Part shown: in pieces, positions 18,654 through 26,911 of the stretch
Layout: every line of letters begins with the position of its first letter
How positions within the stretch are numbered: position 1 is the first letter of the stretch
Assembly (NCBI RefSeq): GCF_026339735.1
Contig: NZ_JAPEQG010000001.1
Location: 4,588,001 to 4,652,000, forward strand
Length of the DNA: 64,000 nt
Direction: 5' to 3'
Source: Streptomyces sp. NBC_01669
GTDB lineage: Bacteria; Actinomycetota; Actinomycetes; Streptomycetales; Streptomycetaceae
Position numbers and translations under genes: made by a program
The notes under the pieces: generated by a model
Seen by the model: only the letters and a program-made list of their open reading frames with translations
What the model was told of the DNA's origin: nothing
Database searches by the model: none

Positions 18654-19820
18654 TCAATCGCCGGTGCCCAGAATCAGTCCGGAGGTAGGCACCCCCGTGC
18701 CCGCTGTCACCAGGGCTCTGGCCGCCCCGGATATCTGATTCACCGATGTGCCCCGGATCTGCCGGACCGCCTCCGCGATGCCGTTCATCCCGTGCAGATA
18801 CGCCTCCCCCAGCTGACCTCCATGCGTGTTCAGGGGCAGCGCGGCGTCCGCCACGAAGTCGGCGGCCTCGCCCGGCCCGCAGAAGCCGAACTCCTCCAGC
18901 TGCATCAGCACGAAGGGGGTGAAGTGGTCGTAGAGAATGCCCACATCGATGTCGGAAGGGGTGAGTCCGGAGGTACGCCAGAGCTGCCTGGCGACGACGT
19001 CCATCTCCGGTAGCCCGGTCAGCCCGTCACGGTAGAAGCTGGTCATCTGCTCCTGCGCCCGCCCTGCGCCCTGTGCGGCGGCAACGATCACCGCAGGCGG
19101 CTGCGGAAGGTCCCTGGCCCCCTCGGCGCTGGTCACGACGATCGCTTGTCCGCCGTCGGTCTCCTGGCAGCAGTCGAGCAGCCGCAGCGGTTCGACGATC
19201 CAGCGCGACGCGGCGTGGTCGGCGAGGGTGATCGGCTTCTCGTAGAAGTACGCCGCCGGGTTGCGCGCCGCATGGCGCCGGTCGGTGACCGCGACATGAC
19301 CGAAGGCCTCCGGGGTCAGGCTGTAGGTGTGCAGATAACGCTGGGCGGCCATGGCCACCCAGGATGCGGGAGTGAGGAGCCCGAAGGGGAGGTTCCAGCC
19401 GAGCGCCGTCCCCTCAGCGGTGGGTTCCCGGTGCTGCACCCCGGATCCGAAGCGCCGCCCCGAACGTTCGTTGAAGGCGCGGTAGCAGACCACGACATCG
19501 GCAACCCCGCTCGCCACGGCGAGCGCCGCCTGCTGCACGGTCGCGCAGGCCGCACCGCCGCCGTAGTGGACGCGGGAGAAGAACGACAGCTCTCCGATGC
19601 CGGCCGCCTGGGCGACCGTGATCTCGGGGCTGGTGTCCATGGTGAAGGTGACCAGACCGTCGACATCGGCAGGGGTCAGCCCGGCGTCGTCGAGGGCGGT
19701 TCGCACCGCCTCGACGGCCAGCTTGAGTTCACTGCGCCCGGAATCCTTCGAGAACTCGGTCGCCCCGATCCCGACGATTGCCGCCCGGCCGCCGAGCAAA
19801 TCGGCCCTGCGCACGCTCAT
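18654..19820 (-). CDS. Ltp2-like thiolase-fold aldolase (lipid-transfer protein family)
   Basis: A 388-residue thiolase-superfamily protein. It lacks the ordinary thiolase Cys/His set but keeps Tyr297 in GILYDHFTPF and Tyr341 in GQLGEAYLHG. These match the catalytic tyrosines known for Ltp2 retro-aldolases, which cleave the beta-hydroxy side chain of steroid-CoA thioesters. Ltp2 works in complex with a DUF35 partner, and a DUF35 protein is encoded two genes upstream. It is the last gene of a five-gene operon, its ATG overlapping the hydratase stop by 4 nt. The exact substrate is inference; a non-steroid acyl-CoA with a similar side chain is possible. Confidence 0.82.
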   Translation of the reverse strand: MSVRRADLLGGRAAIVGIGATEFSKDSGRSELKLAVEAVRTALDDAGLTPADVDGLVTFTMDTSPEITVAQAAGIGELSFFSRVHYGGGAACATVQQAALAVASGVADVVVCYRAFNERSGRRFGSGVQHREPTAEGTALGWNLPFGLLTPASWVAMAAQRYLHTYSLTPEAFGHVAVTDRRHAARNPAAYFYEKPITLADHAASRWIVEPLRLLDCCQETDGGQAIVVTSAEGARDLPQPPAVIVAAAQGAGRAQEQMTSFYRDGLTGLPEMDVVARQLWRTSGLTPSDIDVGILYDHFTPFVLMQLEEFGFCGPGEAADFVADAALPLNTHGGQLGEAYLHGMNGIAEAVRQIRGTSVNQISGAARALVTAGTGVPTSGLILGTGD

Positions 19821-20212
19821 GCCGATCCCTCCGGGACGCTGACGGTCACCGTGCCGGTGACATGCCTACCGAGACCGTTGGCGCCGACGACCGTCACCTC
19901 GGCCGTCCCGGCGTCATCGAGGGCCGTGATGGTGCCGCTCAACACCATGGTGTCTCCGGGGTAGTTGGGCGCTCCCAGCCTGATGGCGACCTTGCGGAGC
20001 ACCGCAGACGGCCCGAAGTGGTCGGTGACGTACCGCCCCACCAGGCCATTGGTCGTCAGGATGTTCATGAAGATGTCCGGGGAACCCTTCTGCTGCGCGA
20101 GCCCCGCGTCATGGTGCACGTCCTGGTAGTCGCGGGAGGCGACGGCGCCCGCGACGATCAGGGTGCGGGTCACCGCGATCTCCAGCGGTGCCAGCTCCTC
20201 ACCGACCTTCAT
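19817..20212 (-). CDS. MaoC-like enoyl-CoA hydratase subunit (ChsH1-like)
   Basis: A 131-residue single hot-dog protein. SRDYQDVHHD carries Asp28 and His33 spaced as in the hydratase-2 catalytic motif (D-x4-H). The segment KGSPDIFMNILTTNGLVGRYV resembles ChsH1 of the mycobacterial igr operon, which supplies the catalytic residues of the ChsH1-ChsH2 hydratase. Its partner would be the MaoC-DUF35 protein encoded at 21341-22300. The ATG overlaps the preceding dehydrogenase stop by 4 nt, and its own stop overlaps the Ltp2-like gene by 4 nt. Confidence 0.82.
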   Translation of the reverse strand: MKVGEELAPLEIAVTRTLIVAGAVASRDYQDVHHDAGLAQQKGSPDIFMNILTTNGLVGRYVTDHFGPSAVLRKVAIRLGAPNYPGDTMVLSGTITALDDAGTAEVTVVGANGLGRHVTGTVTVSVPEGSA

Positions 20213-21339
20213 TGCGATCCCTCCTTCACCAGCAACTCACCCAGTTCCTCGAGCACTTCACTGCCACATCCCAGATAGGAGTCGAGCTGACGGCCCCAGA
20301 GGAAGTGACGGTGGACGGGGTGGTCGAGATCGGCGCCCGTACCGCCGTGCAGATGCTGTCCGGCGTGTACGACTCTCCTGCCGGCCTCCGAGGCCCACCA
20401 GGCCGCAGTCAGCGCCTGGGCGCCGTAGGCCAGACCCTGGTCGTGGCGCCATGCCGCCTCGTACGCCGTGACCCTTATCGCCTCGGTGTCCATATGGGCG
20501 TCGGCTGCGCGCAGCAGCACCCCCTGGTTGGTGGAGAGCGGGCGCCCGAACTGCTCCCGGGTGGTGGTGTGGGCGACCGCTCGGGCCAGCGACCCGGCGC
20601 ACACCCCGGCCTGCAATCCCGCGAACGCCGTCCGGCTCGCGGCCAGCACCGCCCCGTACATCCCTGCTCCCGCTGCCTCTCCTGTCCCCGCTTCCGGTTC
20701 CCGACCTGTTCCCGCTTCTGCTTCTGGGTCCGGGCTCGGCTCGGGGCTCAGCTCCGGCCCCGGCCCGCCGAGCCGCTCGCCGGGAGCCCGGTCCAGGACG
20801 AGCCGCGCCGCCGACCACGGCGCCGTCGTCTCCACCGGCAGGACCGCCACGCCCGGATCGGCGGTCCGCACGACCCACAGCACCCGGTCCGCATCCGCCA
20901 CGAGCACCAGGGTCGCGTCCCGCAGCCAGGGCACACAGGGCACGACGCCGCTCAGCCGCCCTTCCCCGTCGGTCCGTAGACCGGAGCGTGCCGGAAAGGC
21001 CCCGGTGGCCACGGCCGTGCCGTCCCTCAGGGGTGGCAGCAGTCGCTCCCGCTGTTCGCCCGTACCGTGGTCGGCGACGGCGAGCAGCCCGTACACACAG
21101 CTCGCGGCGAACGGCACCTGCGCGGTCGTCCTGCCCTGTTCCTCCAACAGCAGGACCAGGCCCAGCAGCCCGATCTCCTCGACGGCGGACATGAGCCCGG
21201 CTGCGCACAGCTCCTTCCACAGCTCGGCATCCGTCCCCGACCCTGCGGCGGCCAGTCGCTCGTGCGTGGCCAGGTCACCGAAGATCTGCGCGGCGAGCCC
21301 CTGTGCCGCGCCCTGCTCCTCCGTGGGCGTGAAGTCCAT
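20209..21339 (-). CDS. Acyl-CoA dehydrogenase subunit (ChsE1/FadE28-like)
   Basis: A 376-residue acyl-CoA dehydrogenase-fold protein (MDFTPTEEQ start, TTREQFGRPLSTNQGVL FAD-contact segment, HGGTGADLDHPVHR near the C-terminus). A low-complexity Pro/Glu/Gly insert of about 35 residues sits near 210-245. Short, divergent dehydrogenases of this kind form heteromeric alpha2beta2 enzymes with a partner such as the one at 22297-23532, as in the ChsE1-ChsE2 pair. The ATG at 21339 is one nucleotide beyond the stop of the MaoC-DUF35 gene and follows GAGG. A start 42 nt upstream would overlap that gene more and is less likely. Confidence 0.85.
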   Translation of the reverse strand: MDFTPTEEQGAAQGLAAQIFGDLATHERLAAAGSGTDAELWKELCAAGLMSAVEEIGLLGLVLLLEEQGRTTAQVPFAASCVYGLLAVADHGTGEQRERLLPPLRDGTAVATGAFPARSGLRTDGEGRLSGVVPCVPWLRDATLVLVADADRVLWVVRTADPGVAVLPVETTAPWSAARLVLDRAPGERLGGPGPELSPEPSPDPEAEAGTGREPEAGTGEAAGAGMYGAVLAASRTAFAGLQAGVCAGSLARAVAHTTTREQFGRPLSTNQGVLLRAADAHMDTEAIRVTAYEAAWRHDQGLAYGAQALTAAWWASEAGRRVVHAGQHLHGGTGADLDHPVHRHFLWGRQLDSYLGCGSEVLEELGELLVKEGSQ

Positions 21340-21340
21340 G

Positions 21341-22300
21341 TCAGCCCTCGCTCCCACGAAAGACCGGAAGCTCCAACTCATGGTCCGTACGCAGGAATTC
21401 CAGCTTCACCGACATCCCAGTCCGCACCTTGTCGCAGGGCACACCGACCACGTTGCTGACCATCCGCACGCCCTCCGCCAGCTCGATCAGCGCCACCGCG
21501 TACGGCCCGGCTTCGTCGGAGGCGCTGAAGGCGGGGAAGGGCGGGTGATGCATCACGACGTGACTGAAGACCGTGCCCTCGCCGCTCGCCTCGACCGTGT
21601 CCCACTCCTGGCAGCCGCACGCATTGCATCCCGGGAGCCAGGGAAAACGCAGGGTCTCGCACTCCCGGCACCGCTGGATGAGAAGTCTGTGCTCGGCGAC
21701 GCCCTGCCAGAAACCGGCGTTGTCCCGGTTGATCACCGGTCTCGGCCGCAGACTCCGGCCGCCCTGCCTCAGCCCTCGTCCTACACCTACACCCCGCTGC
21801 CCCCCTTTACCCCCTGCGGGCGCATACTTCAGGATCCGGAAGCGATGCGTCCCGGCCGGTTCACCGGCCGCTCGGACGTCCATCCGCGTCGTGATGAAAT
21901 AGCCCGTCCCCAGCTTGGTCGTCTTCCGCTCCGACACCGCCTCGATCACCGCATCGAAAGTGATCCGGTCCCCGGGCCGCAGCGGACGCAGGTACTCCTG
22001 CTCACAGTCGGTCGCGACCACCGAGGTGTATCCGGCACCGTCGAGCAGGCCGAACAGCTCGTCGTACGCCCCGGACCGGTCGGTGTGCCCCGACAGACCG
22101 CCCATCGTCCACGCCTGCAGCATCGTCGGCGGCGCAATCGCCCCCGGCCCCCCGTACGCGGGATTCCCGTCCCCCATCGCCTCGCACCAATGCCTGATCA
22201 TCGGCTCGTTGACCAGGTCCTTGCCGACGCCGGCCGTGGCCGACGCGCGCCCTTCGTACGCCTTGAGCCTCCCGTACAACTGGTCCGCTGTGTCCGTCAC
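21341..22300 (-). CDS. MaoC-DUF35 fusion protein (ChsH2-like)
   Basis: A 319-residue two-domain protein. The N-terminal hot-dog/MaoC domain (about 1-160) has DGNPAY where the catalytic His would sit, so it is probably a non-catalytic partner. The C-terminal DUF35 part (about 190-319) starts with a zinc ribbon, Cys211, Cys214, Cys225 and Cys228, followed by an OB fold. This is the architecture of ChsH2, which pairs with ChsH1 for hydration and whose DUF35 domain binds Ltp2. A Gly/Arg-rich linker joins the domains (about 160-190). The GTG at 22300 overlaps the upstream dehydrogenase stop by 4 nt. Confidence 0.85.
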   Translation of the reverse strand: MTDTADQLYGRLKAYEGRASATAGVGKDLVNEPMIRHWCEAMGDGNPAYGGPGAIAPPTMLQAWTMGGLSGHTDRSGAYDELFGLLDGAGYTSVVATDCEQEYLRPLRPGDRITFDAVIEAVSERKTTKLGTGYFITTRMDVRAAGEPAGTHRFRILKYAPAGGKGGQRGVGVGRGLRQGGRSLRPRPVINRDNAGFWQGVAEHRLLIQRCRECETLRFPWLPGCNACGCQEWDTVEASGEGTVFSHVVMHHPPFPAFSASDEAGPYAVALIELAEGVRMVSNVVGVPCDKVRTGMSVKLEFLRTDHELELPVFRGSEG

Positions 22301-23532
22301 CGCTTCCCCCTCTTCATGCCGAGCCGCATCGTCGCGACGATCTCCCGCTGCACCTCGCTCACCCCGCCCCCGAAGGTGTTGATCTGCGCCGCCCTGTTCA
22401 TCCGCTCCAGCTCCCCGTCCCCGAAGGAGCCGGGCGATCCGCCCCTGACCATCCCGGCCTCGCCCGTGATTTCCTGGCACATTCGATACACCTCGACGGC
22501 CGATTCGGTTCCCATGAATTTCACGCCGCTCGCGTCCCCGGGGGCCACCGAGCCCGCCCCGACGTCCCCCACCAGACGCCAGTTGAGCAGGCGGGTTGCC
22601 GCCAGTCGGGCATACGCCTCGGCCAGCCGGGACCGCACCCACGGCTCGTCAACCGGACGCCACCCCGTCACCGGATCGGGGGTTCGGGCGAAGGCAAGCG
22701 CAGCCTCGTAGAAATCCTCGGCCTGCATCCCGATCGCCGCGAGCGCCACCCGCTCGTGGTTCAGCTGGTTGGTGATCAGGCCCCAGCCACCGTTCTCCTC
22801 GCCGACCAGGTTCGTGGCGGGCACCCGAATCCCGTCGTAATAGGTGGCCGTCGTGGTCAGTCCGCCCACGGTCTCGATCGGAGTCCAGGCAAAGCCCGGC
22901 GCGTCCGTCGGAACCAGGACGATCGAGATGCCCTTGTGCTTGGGCGCGTCCGGATCCGTACGGCAGGCGAGCCAGATCCAGTCCGCGTTCTGCGCATTGC
23001 TGGTGAAGATCTTCTGCCCGTCGATCACCCAGTCGTCGCCGTCCCGCGCCGCCCTCGTCCGCAGCGCGGCCAGGTCCGTGCCGGCCTCGGGTTCGCTGTA
23101 GCCGATCGCGAAAACGAGGTCCCCGCTCAGGATCCGCGGGAGGAAATACTCCTTCTGCGCCTCGGTCCCGTACCTCATCAGCGTCGGGCCGACGGTGTTG
23201 AGCGTGACCATGGACACGGGTGCGCCCGCCCGGTACGCCTCGTCGAAGAAGACGAACTGCTCGTCGGGTCCGCGGCCCTGCCCTCCGTACTCGACGGGCC
23301 AGCCGAGCCCGAGCATCCCGTCGGCACCGATGCGCCGCAACAGCCGACGCTGCTCGACCAGGCCGTCGGGCGCCGCCGGCGGCCTGGACTTCCCGTCCGC
23401 CCCAGGAGTTCCGTCCGCCCCGGCGGCTCCGTCGGCCCGGTCGGTCGAATCCGTCCCGGAGATCACATCGCGGAAATACGTGCGGAGTTCGGCGCGCAGC
23501 TGCTGCTGACGCTCCGTCGGGGCGAGGTGCAC
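22297..23532 (-). CDS. Acyl-CoA dehydrogenase subunit (ChsE2/FadE29-like)
   Basis: A 411-residue acyl-CoA dehydrogenase and first gene of the five-gene operon. It shows GYSEPEAGTDLAALRTRA (flavin/substrate loop), DGQKIFTSNAQNADW, a glycine-rich PVEYGG region and a C-terminal NTFGGGVSEVQREIVA. A 25-residue Asp/Gly/Ala-rich insert lies near residues 25-50. With the ChsE1-like subunit it would dehydrogenate a CoA thioester with a branched or steroid-attached side chain. GTG start at 23532. A candidate promoter and operator lie 40-75 nt upstream. Confidence 0.88.
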   Translation of the reverse strand: MHLAPTERQQQLRAELRTYFRDVISGTDSTDRADGAAGADGTPGADGKSRPPAAPDGLVEQRRLLRRIGADGMLGLGWPVEYGGQGRGPDEQFVFFDEAYRAGAPVSMVTLNTVGPTLMRYGTEAQKEYFLPRILSGDLVFAIGYSEPEAGTDLAALRTRAARDGDDWVIDGQKIFTSNAQNADWIWLACRTDPDAPKHKGISIVLVPTDAPGFAWTPIETVGGLTTTATYYDGIRVPATNLVGEENGGWGLITNQLNHERVALAAIGMQAEDFYEAALAFARTPDPVTGWRPVDEPWVRSRLAEAYARLAATRLLNWRLVGDVGAGSVAPGDASGVKFMGTESAVEVYRMCQEITGEAGMVRGGSPGSFGDGELERMNRAAQINTFGGGVSEVQREIVATMRLGMKRGKR

Positions 23533-23571
23533 GGCGGCGGCCTCCCGGACACGGGGTACGGAATCAGGATT

Positions 23572-23605
23572 TCTGACTGTCCGTCAGATCACTGATCGCT
23601 GTCAA
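23572..23605 (-). promoter_or_regulatory. Candidate promoter/operator of the igr-like operon
   Basis: On the minus strand TTGACA (23600-23605) resembles a -35. Downstream of it lies the inverted repeat TCTGAC-N5-GTCAGA (23572-23588), where a -10 would fall, about 48 nt before the GTG. This arrangement suits repression by a dimeric TetR-type protein. The sequence does not match the KstR or KstR2 consensus as I know it. Confidence 0.4.
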
Positions 23606-23745
23606 GGTCGGCGGCGACCGAACACTCCCGCCCGCACCCTCCGGAACGCGAACAGCCTGCGCAAGGAAACCGAAGCGTCCTTGCACAGGCTGCCGTTCAC
23701 CCCGTCGCACACCGGCCCCCCGACCGGCCTGCGGCGGCCCCCGGC

Positions 23746-24057
23746 TCACCAGAGATTGGTGAAGTTCACCGCGACACTCCTGGTGGACTGATCGATCACG
23801 GTGAAGGCCGAGCCGTTCACCTGCGCCGAGTTGCTCCGGTTCGACGCCCCGGAGCCGGTGGCCTGCTGCTGCGACGTGGACGAATTACCGAAGTTGTCCC
23901 CACCGACTCCGCTGCCGCTGATCGTCGCAACACCCGCGTTCGATCCATCGTTCGCGAACGAGCCGTTGTCGGCCTGGGCCACGCCGCTGAAGAGCACGGC
24001 GGCGAGAGGCAGTGCGGCAACAGCGGCGAGGGCGCGAGCGGTACGGATGCTTGCCAT
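23746..24057 (-). CDS. Small secreted Asn/Ser/Gly-rich protein, function unknown
   Basis: A 103-residue protein with a clear signal peptide (1-29, ending SGVAQA). The 74-residue mature part has no Cys and is rich in Asn, Ser, Gly and Gln, with recurring polar units such as SNAGVATISG, GNSSTSQQQATG and SNSAQVNG. It ends FTNLW. The composition and spacing recall curli-type beta-repeat amyloids, but there is no strict repeat and the family is not recognised. ATG at 24057 follows GGAGGAATTGAC, an excellent ribosome-binding site. It sits alone, divergent from the primase-polymerase gene, with its own promoter region. Confidence 0.7.
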   Translation of the reverse strand: MASIRTARALAAVAALPLAAVLFSGVAQADNGSFANDGSNAGVATISGSGVGGDNFGNSSTSQQQATGSGASNRSNSAQVNGSAFTVIDQSTRSVAVNFTNLW

Positions 24058-24119
24058 GTCAATTCCTCCAGGAACCGGAAGTGCAGCTTGTTCCAAGGCG
24101 GTTGGCCGACAGCCTCGGT

Positions 24120-24145
24120 TTTGGTCACGACGTCGCGAGACCAAA
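24120..24145. promoter_or_regulatory. Inverted repeat upstream of the small secreted protein
   Basis: TTTGGTC-N12-GACCAAA lies 63-88 nt upstream of the ATG at 24057. The centre also contains CGACGTCG. It is a candidate operator. The remainder of the 367-bp spacer (24058-24424) shows no gene. Confidence 0.4.
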
Positions 24146-24424
24146 GTTGCCCACCGAATCCCCGACGAACCACTCATGATCCACGATTCCCCCGCAAGCA
24201 TGAGGAACACCCGATAAACCTCCCGCACGCTCTCAAAGCCCCGGCTCACACCCCCACGCCTGGATCCGCACCACGCGATCCCGCGCGCCCCCGGAGGAAA
24301 AGCGTTCCGGCGCATTTTCCGCCAATCCGCCCCATCACCCCCGAGCGCTCCGAGCCCACTCATCGACACGCCGCCCCCACCCCATCCCCCTTCCTTTTCT
24401 CGAACACCTGTACGAAAATGAAGT

Positions 24425-25324
24425 ATGGCCATCACCGACCGGCAGACCGCCACCCTGGCCCTCGCCCACGCACTCTCCGCTGCCGAGCACGGACTCCCCG
24501 TCATCCCGCTGTCCGCCACCAAGCTCCCCGCCCTGCGCTCCCCCCACCGCGGCGACGACCGGCCGGTCGGCTGCCGGGGAGCCTGCGGCCTTCCCGGACA
24601 CGGGGTCCACGACGCCACCACAAACCCCGCCGCCGTACGAACCCTGTTCGCCGCCGCTCCGTGGGCCACCGGATACGGCATCGCCTGCGGCCGGGCCCCG
24701 CACCACCTCATCGGCATCGACCTCGACATCGATGGCTCTGGCCGCAGCGACTCCGCGGCAGCCCTCCAGCAGTTGGCCCTGCACCATCTGTTCACCATCC
24801 CGCCGACCGTCACGGTCATCACACCGAGCGGCGGACGCCACATCTGGCTCACCGGTCCGCCCGGGGTGCCGGTACCGAACTCCGCCAGCCGCCTCGCCCC
24901 CGGCATCGACATCCGCGGCGCCGGCGGCTACCTGGTCGGCCCCGGCTCGGTCACCACCGGCGGCACCTACCGACTCGCCCCTGGCGCCGCCGATCTCTCC
25001 CCGGCCCCCTGCCCCCGCGCACTCCTGCGGCTGCTCACACCTCCCGCGCGCCCTCACCACCCCTCACCACGCCCCCACCACGGCCGGGGCCTGGTCCAGT
25101 TCGTCCTCGCGGCACGCGAAGGACAGCGCAACACCCGCCTCTTCTGGGCGGCTTGCCGTGCGTACGAACACGGCTTCGGCGACGCCCTCGCGGATGCCCT
25201 CATTAGGGCCGCCGTCCATACCGGCCTCACCGAACACGAAGCCCGCGCCACCATCGCCTCGGCCGCCCGCCTCACCTCCGGCCGCCCCGCCGGCCCGGAG
25301 GACAGCCCCGACCGGTCGCCTTGA
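24425..25324 (+). CDS. Primase-polymerase domain protein (PrimPol family)
   Basis: A 299-residue protein with an AEP-type bifunctional primase/polymerase domain. The metal motif is IDLDID (Asp99, Asp101, Asp103), the SGGRHIW motif has His139, and GIDIRGAGGYLVGPGS has Asp162; all expected catalytic positions are present. The C-terminal region after about residue 215 is a small helical tail. There is no linked helicase, so it is not obviously a plasmid remnant; similar single genes occur on Streptomyces chromosomes. ATG at 24425. Its cellular role is unknown; a relative lacking these residues lies at 32407-33090. Confidence 0.85.
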   Translation: MAITDRQTATLALAHALSAAEHGLPVIPLSATKLPALRSPHRGDDRPVGCRGACGLPGHGVHDATTNPAAVRTLFAAAPWATGYGIACGRAPHHLIGIDLDIDGSGRSDSAAALQQLALHHLFTIPPTVTVITPSGGRHIWLTGPPGVPVPNSASRLAPGIDIRGAGGYLVGPGSVTTGGTYRLAPGAADLSPAPCPRALLRLLTPPARPHHPSPRPHHGRGLVQFVLAAREGQRNTRLFWAACRAYEHGFGDALADALIRAAVHTGLTEHEARATIASAARLTSGRPAGPEDSPDRSP

Positions 25325-25588
25325 CCGGACGCGCCGGGCAGGCACACAGAAGGGGCGCCCGCTCGGACGAAGAACGGTGATGATCGGCCGGCATGCCCCA
25401 TCATCCGGATCAGCAGATCTGATCGCAGCGGAGATCGCACAGCAACTCGGTGACGCGACCGGGGAACAGGCCCTTCACCACCGGGTGCCTTGCGTACGGG
25501 TTGGGCCGGAGAGCCACAGGGAGGGGCCGTCGCTCTCGCGGCAGCGCAGTCGTCCTCCGACCACGTTGGCCGGTCGGGCGCCGATTCC

Positions 25589-26020
25589 TCACTCCTGGGT
25601 CAGGATGCAGAGCGAATGGCCATCGTCTGGGTCACCGACGTACGCCCAGAGCCTCAATTTTTTGCCGTCGCGCAGGGCTCGGTAAGCAGAGCTCACGTCA
25701 TCCGCTTCGAACGAGACCGTGACACTGCTCTGCCCCTTCCGGTCCTCGCCGGCCCACGTGCCTGATCCCGACCGGGGTTCGTTCTTCGGCCCGTAGGCAT
25801 CGATGTCGTAATCGCCGCAGATATCAGCAGAGGTAAACGTGCCGTCCGGCTTCAGCTCCAATGTGCCGCCACGCGCATCGGTCCACATCGTCGCTGTTCG
25901 GGATCGCGGCAGCTCGGTCGGCTCACCATCAGGGACCGGCGGCGGGAACAGCCTGCCGCAGCCGACGAGGGCAAAGGCCACGGGAACGAGAGCCAGCACT
26001 GCCCGGCAGGAACGCAACAC
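25589..26020 (-). CDS. Putative lipoprotein, function unknown
   Basis: A 143-residue product from the GTG at 26020 with a lipoprotein signal (hydrophobic VLALVPVAFA and lipobox LVGC, Cys near residue 20). The mature domain has TLELKPDGTFTSADICGDY and a C-terminal LRLWAYVGDPDDGHSLCILTQE, consistent with a small beta-barrel or lipocalin-like fold; three Cys are present. Codon use is less GC3-biased than in neighbours. No Shine-Dalgarno sequence is strong; GGGGTGG lies about 5 nt before the GTG. No family is recognised. About 260 bp separate it from the primase-polymerase gene, with which it is convergent. Confidence 0.6.
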   Translation of the reverse strand: MLRSCRAVLALVPVAFALVGCGRLFPPPVPDGEPTELPRSRTATMWTDARGGTLELKPDGTFTSADICGDYDIDAYGPKNEPRSGSGTWAGEDRKGQSSVTVSFEADDVSSAYRALRDGKKLRLWAYVGDPDDGHSLCILTQE

Positions 26021-26169
26021 ACGCCACCCCAACGCTTGCGACAGATCACGAGCGCAACTGCCGTACGGCTGGTGCGGCGGGATCGTAGTCCAGCGAGAGC
26101 GGTGCCCCCGTGCCGCTTGTGTGCCCGACCGGACGGGAAGCAAAGGGAACTGACGGGCAGCGCCCATCG

Positions 26170-26208
26170 GAACGGCCCCTGAGCGAAGTACCTGCTCAGG
26201 GGCCGTTC
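26170..26208. terminator. Hairpin terminator downstream of tRNA-Ser(TGA)
   Basis: A perfect 15-bp stem (GAACGGCCCCTGAGC and its complement) with a 9-nt loop lies 7 nt after the tRNA 3' end on the minus strand. Confidence 0.7.
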
Positions 26209-26215
26209 AGTTGCG

Positions 26216-26302
26216 CGGTGGGTGTGGGATTTGAACCCACGGTGACATCGCTGCCACGACGGTTTTCAAGACCGTTCCCTTAGGCCGCTCGGGCAACCCA
26301 CC
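26216..26302 (-). tRNA. tRNA-Ser(TGA)
   Basis: An 87-nt class II tRNA on the minus strand. The acceptor stem is GGTGGGT/ACCCACC with discriminator G, the anticodon loop CTTGAAA gives TGA, the variable arm is long, and the T arm is GTGGGTTCAAATCCCAC. No CCA is encoded. Confidence 0.95.
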
Positions 26303-26911
26303 TTCGCCCCGCCTTGCCCTGCTGCGGAGCGGGCTACAGCCTACCGGCTGGGTGCTTCCGGTGTGACTGGCCGGTCTCATGAGTGGCCACACCCGGCCAG
26401 TTGATCACGCGTCCACCGTCACCAGGGCACCGCCGCCCCCGTCGCATGCCCCCAGCAACCGGGTGCGCCGCGGTGGTGCACGTAATCCCGCTCACTCGTA
26501 CACGAAACCCGTCGTCCTGCCGTCGACCGTGTCACCGGTCCTTGGGCGCCACAAGTACGGCGACGTCTTCGGGCGTTGTGGCTCACTGCGGCAGAGAGCC
26601 ACAACGCCGGTGTCGGGGGGCGGATGGTCACGGACCGGACTCCCGCCAACCCGAAATCAGCATCACAGGTGCCGAGTCGGCCGTCCTGGTCGACCACGGT
26701 GAATGCACTCATCACGCTCATGGAAGCACCGCGCAGCAACGGACGCATGCAGCGGCATCCGCAGCATCAACACGAGCTGAACGACTGCCGCGCCCCGCGG
26801 ACGAGTGACCGCAACCGCCTCGGCCCTGCACCGTGGGACGCACGAGGGGGCTGCCGAATCGCTCGGCAGCCCCTCACCTGCACCTTTCCTGGCTGTGGGC
26901 AGCCGGTCCGG
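26303..26911. other. 609-bp region with only a possible gene remnant
   Basis: No confident gene. On the minus strand a frame opening at 26748 reads MSVMSAFTVVDQDGRLGTCDADFG with protein-like codon use. Sense-like continuation then seems to switch frames (PEDVAVLVAPKD, then DTVDGRTTGFVYE, each ending at a stop). This could be a decayed small gene, but the evidence is thin. Confidence 0.3.

Noticed and set aside
18469..18657. A 62-codon minus-strand frame upstream of the SigE-family gene
   Set aside because: It starts with TTG, lacks a ribosome-binding site, and covers the promoter region of the sigma gene.
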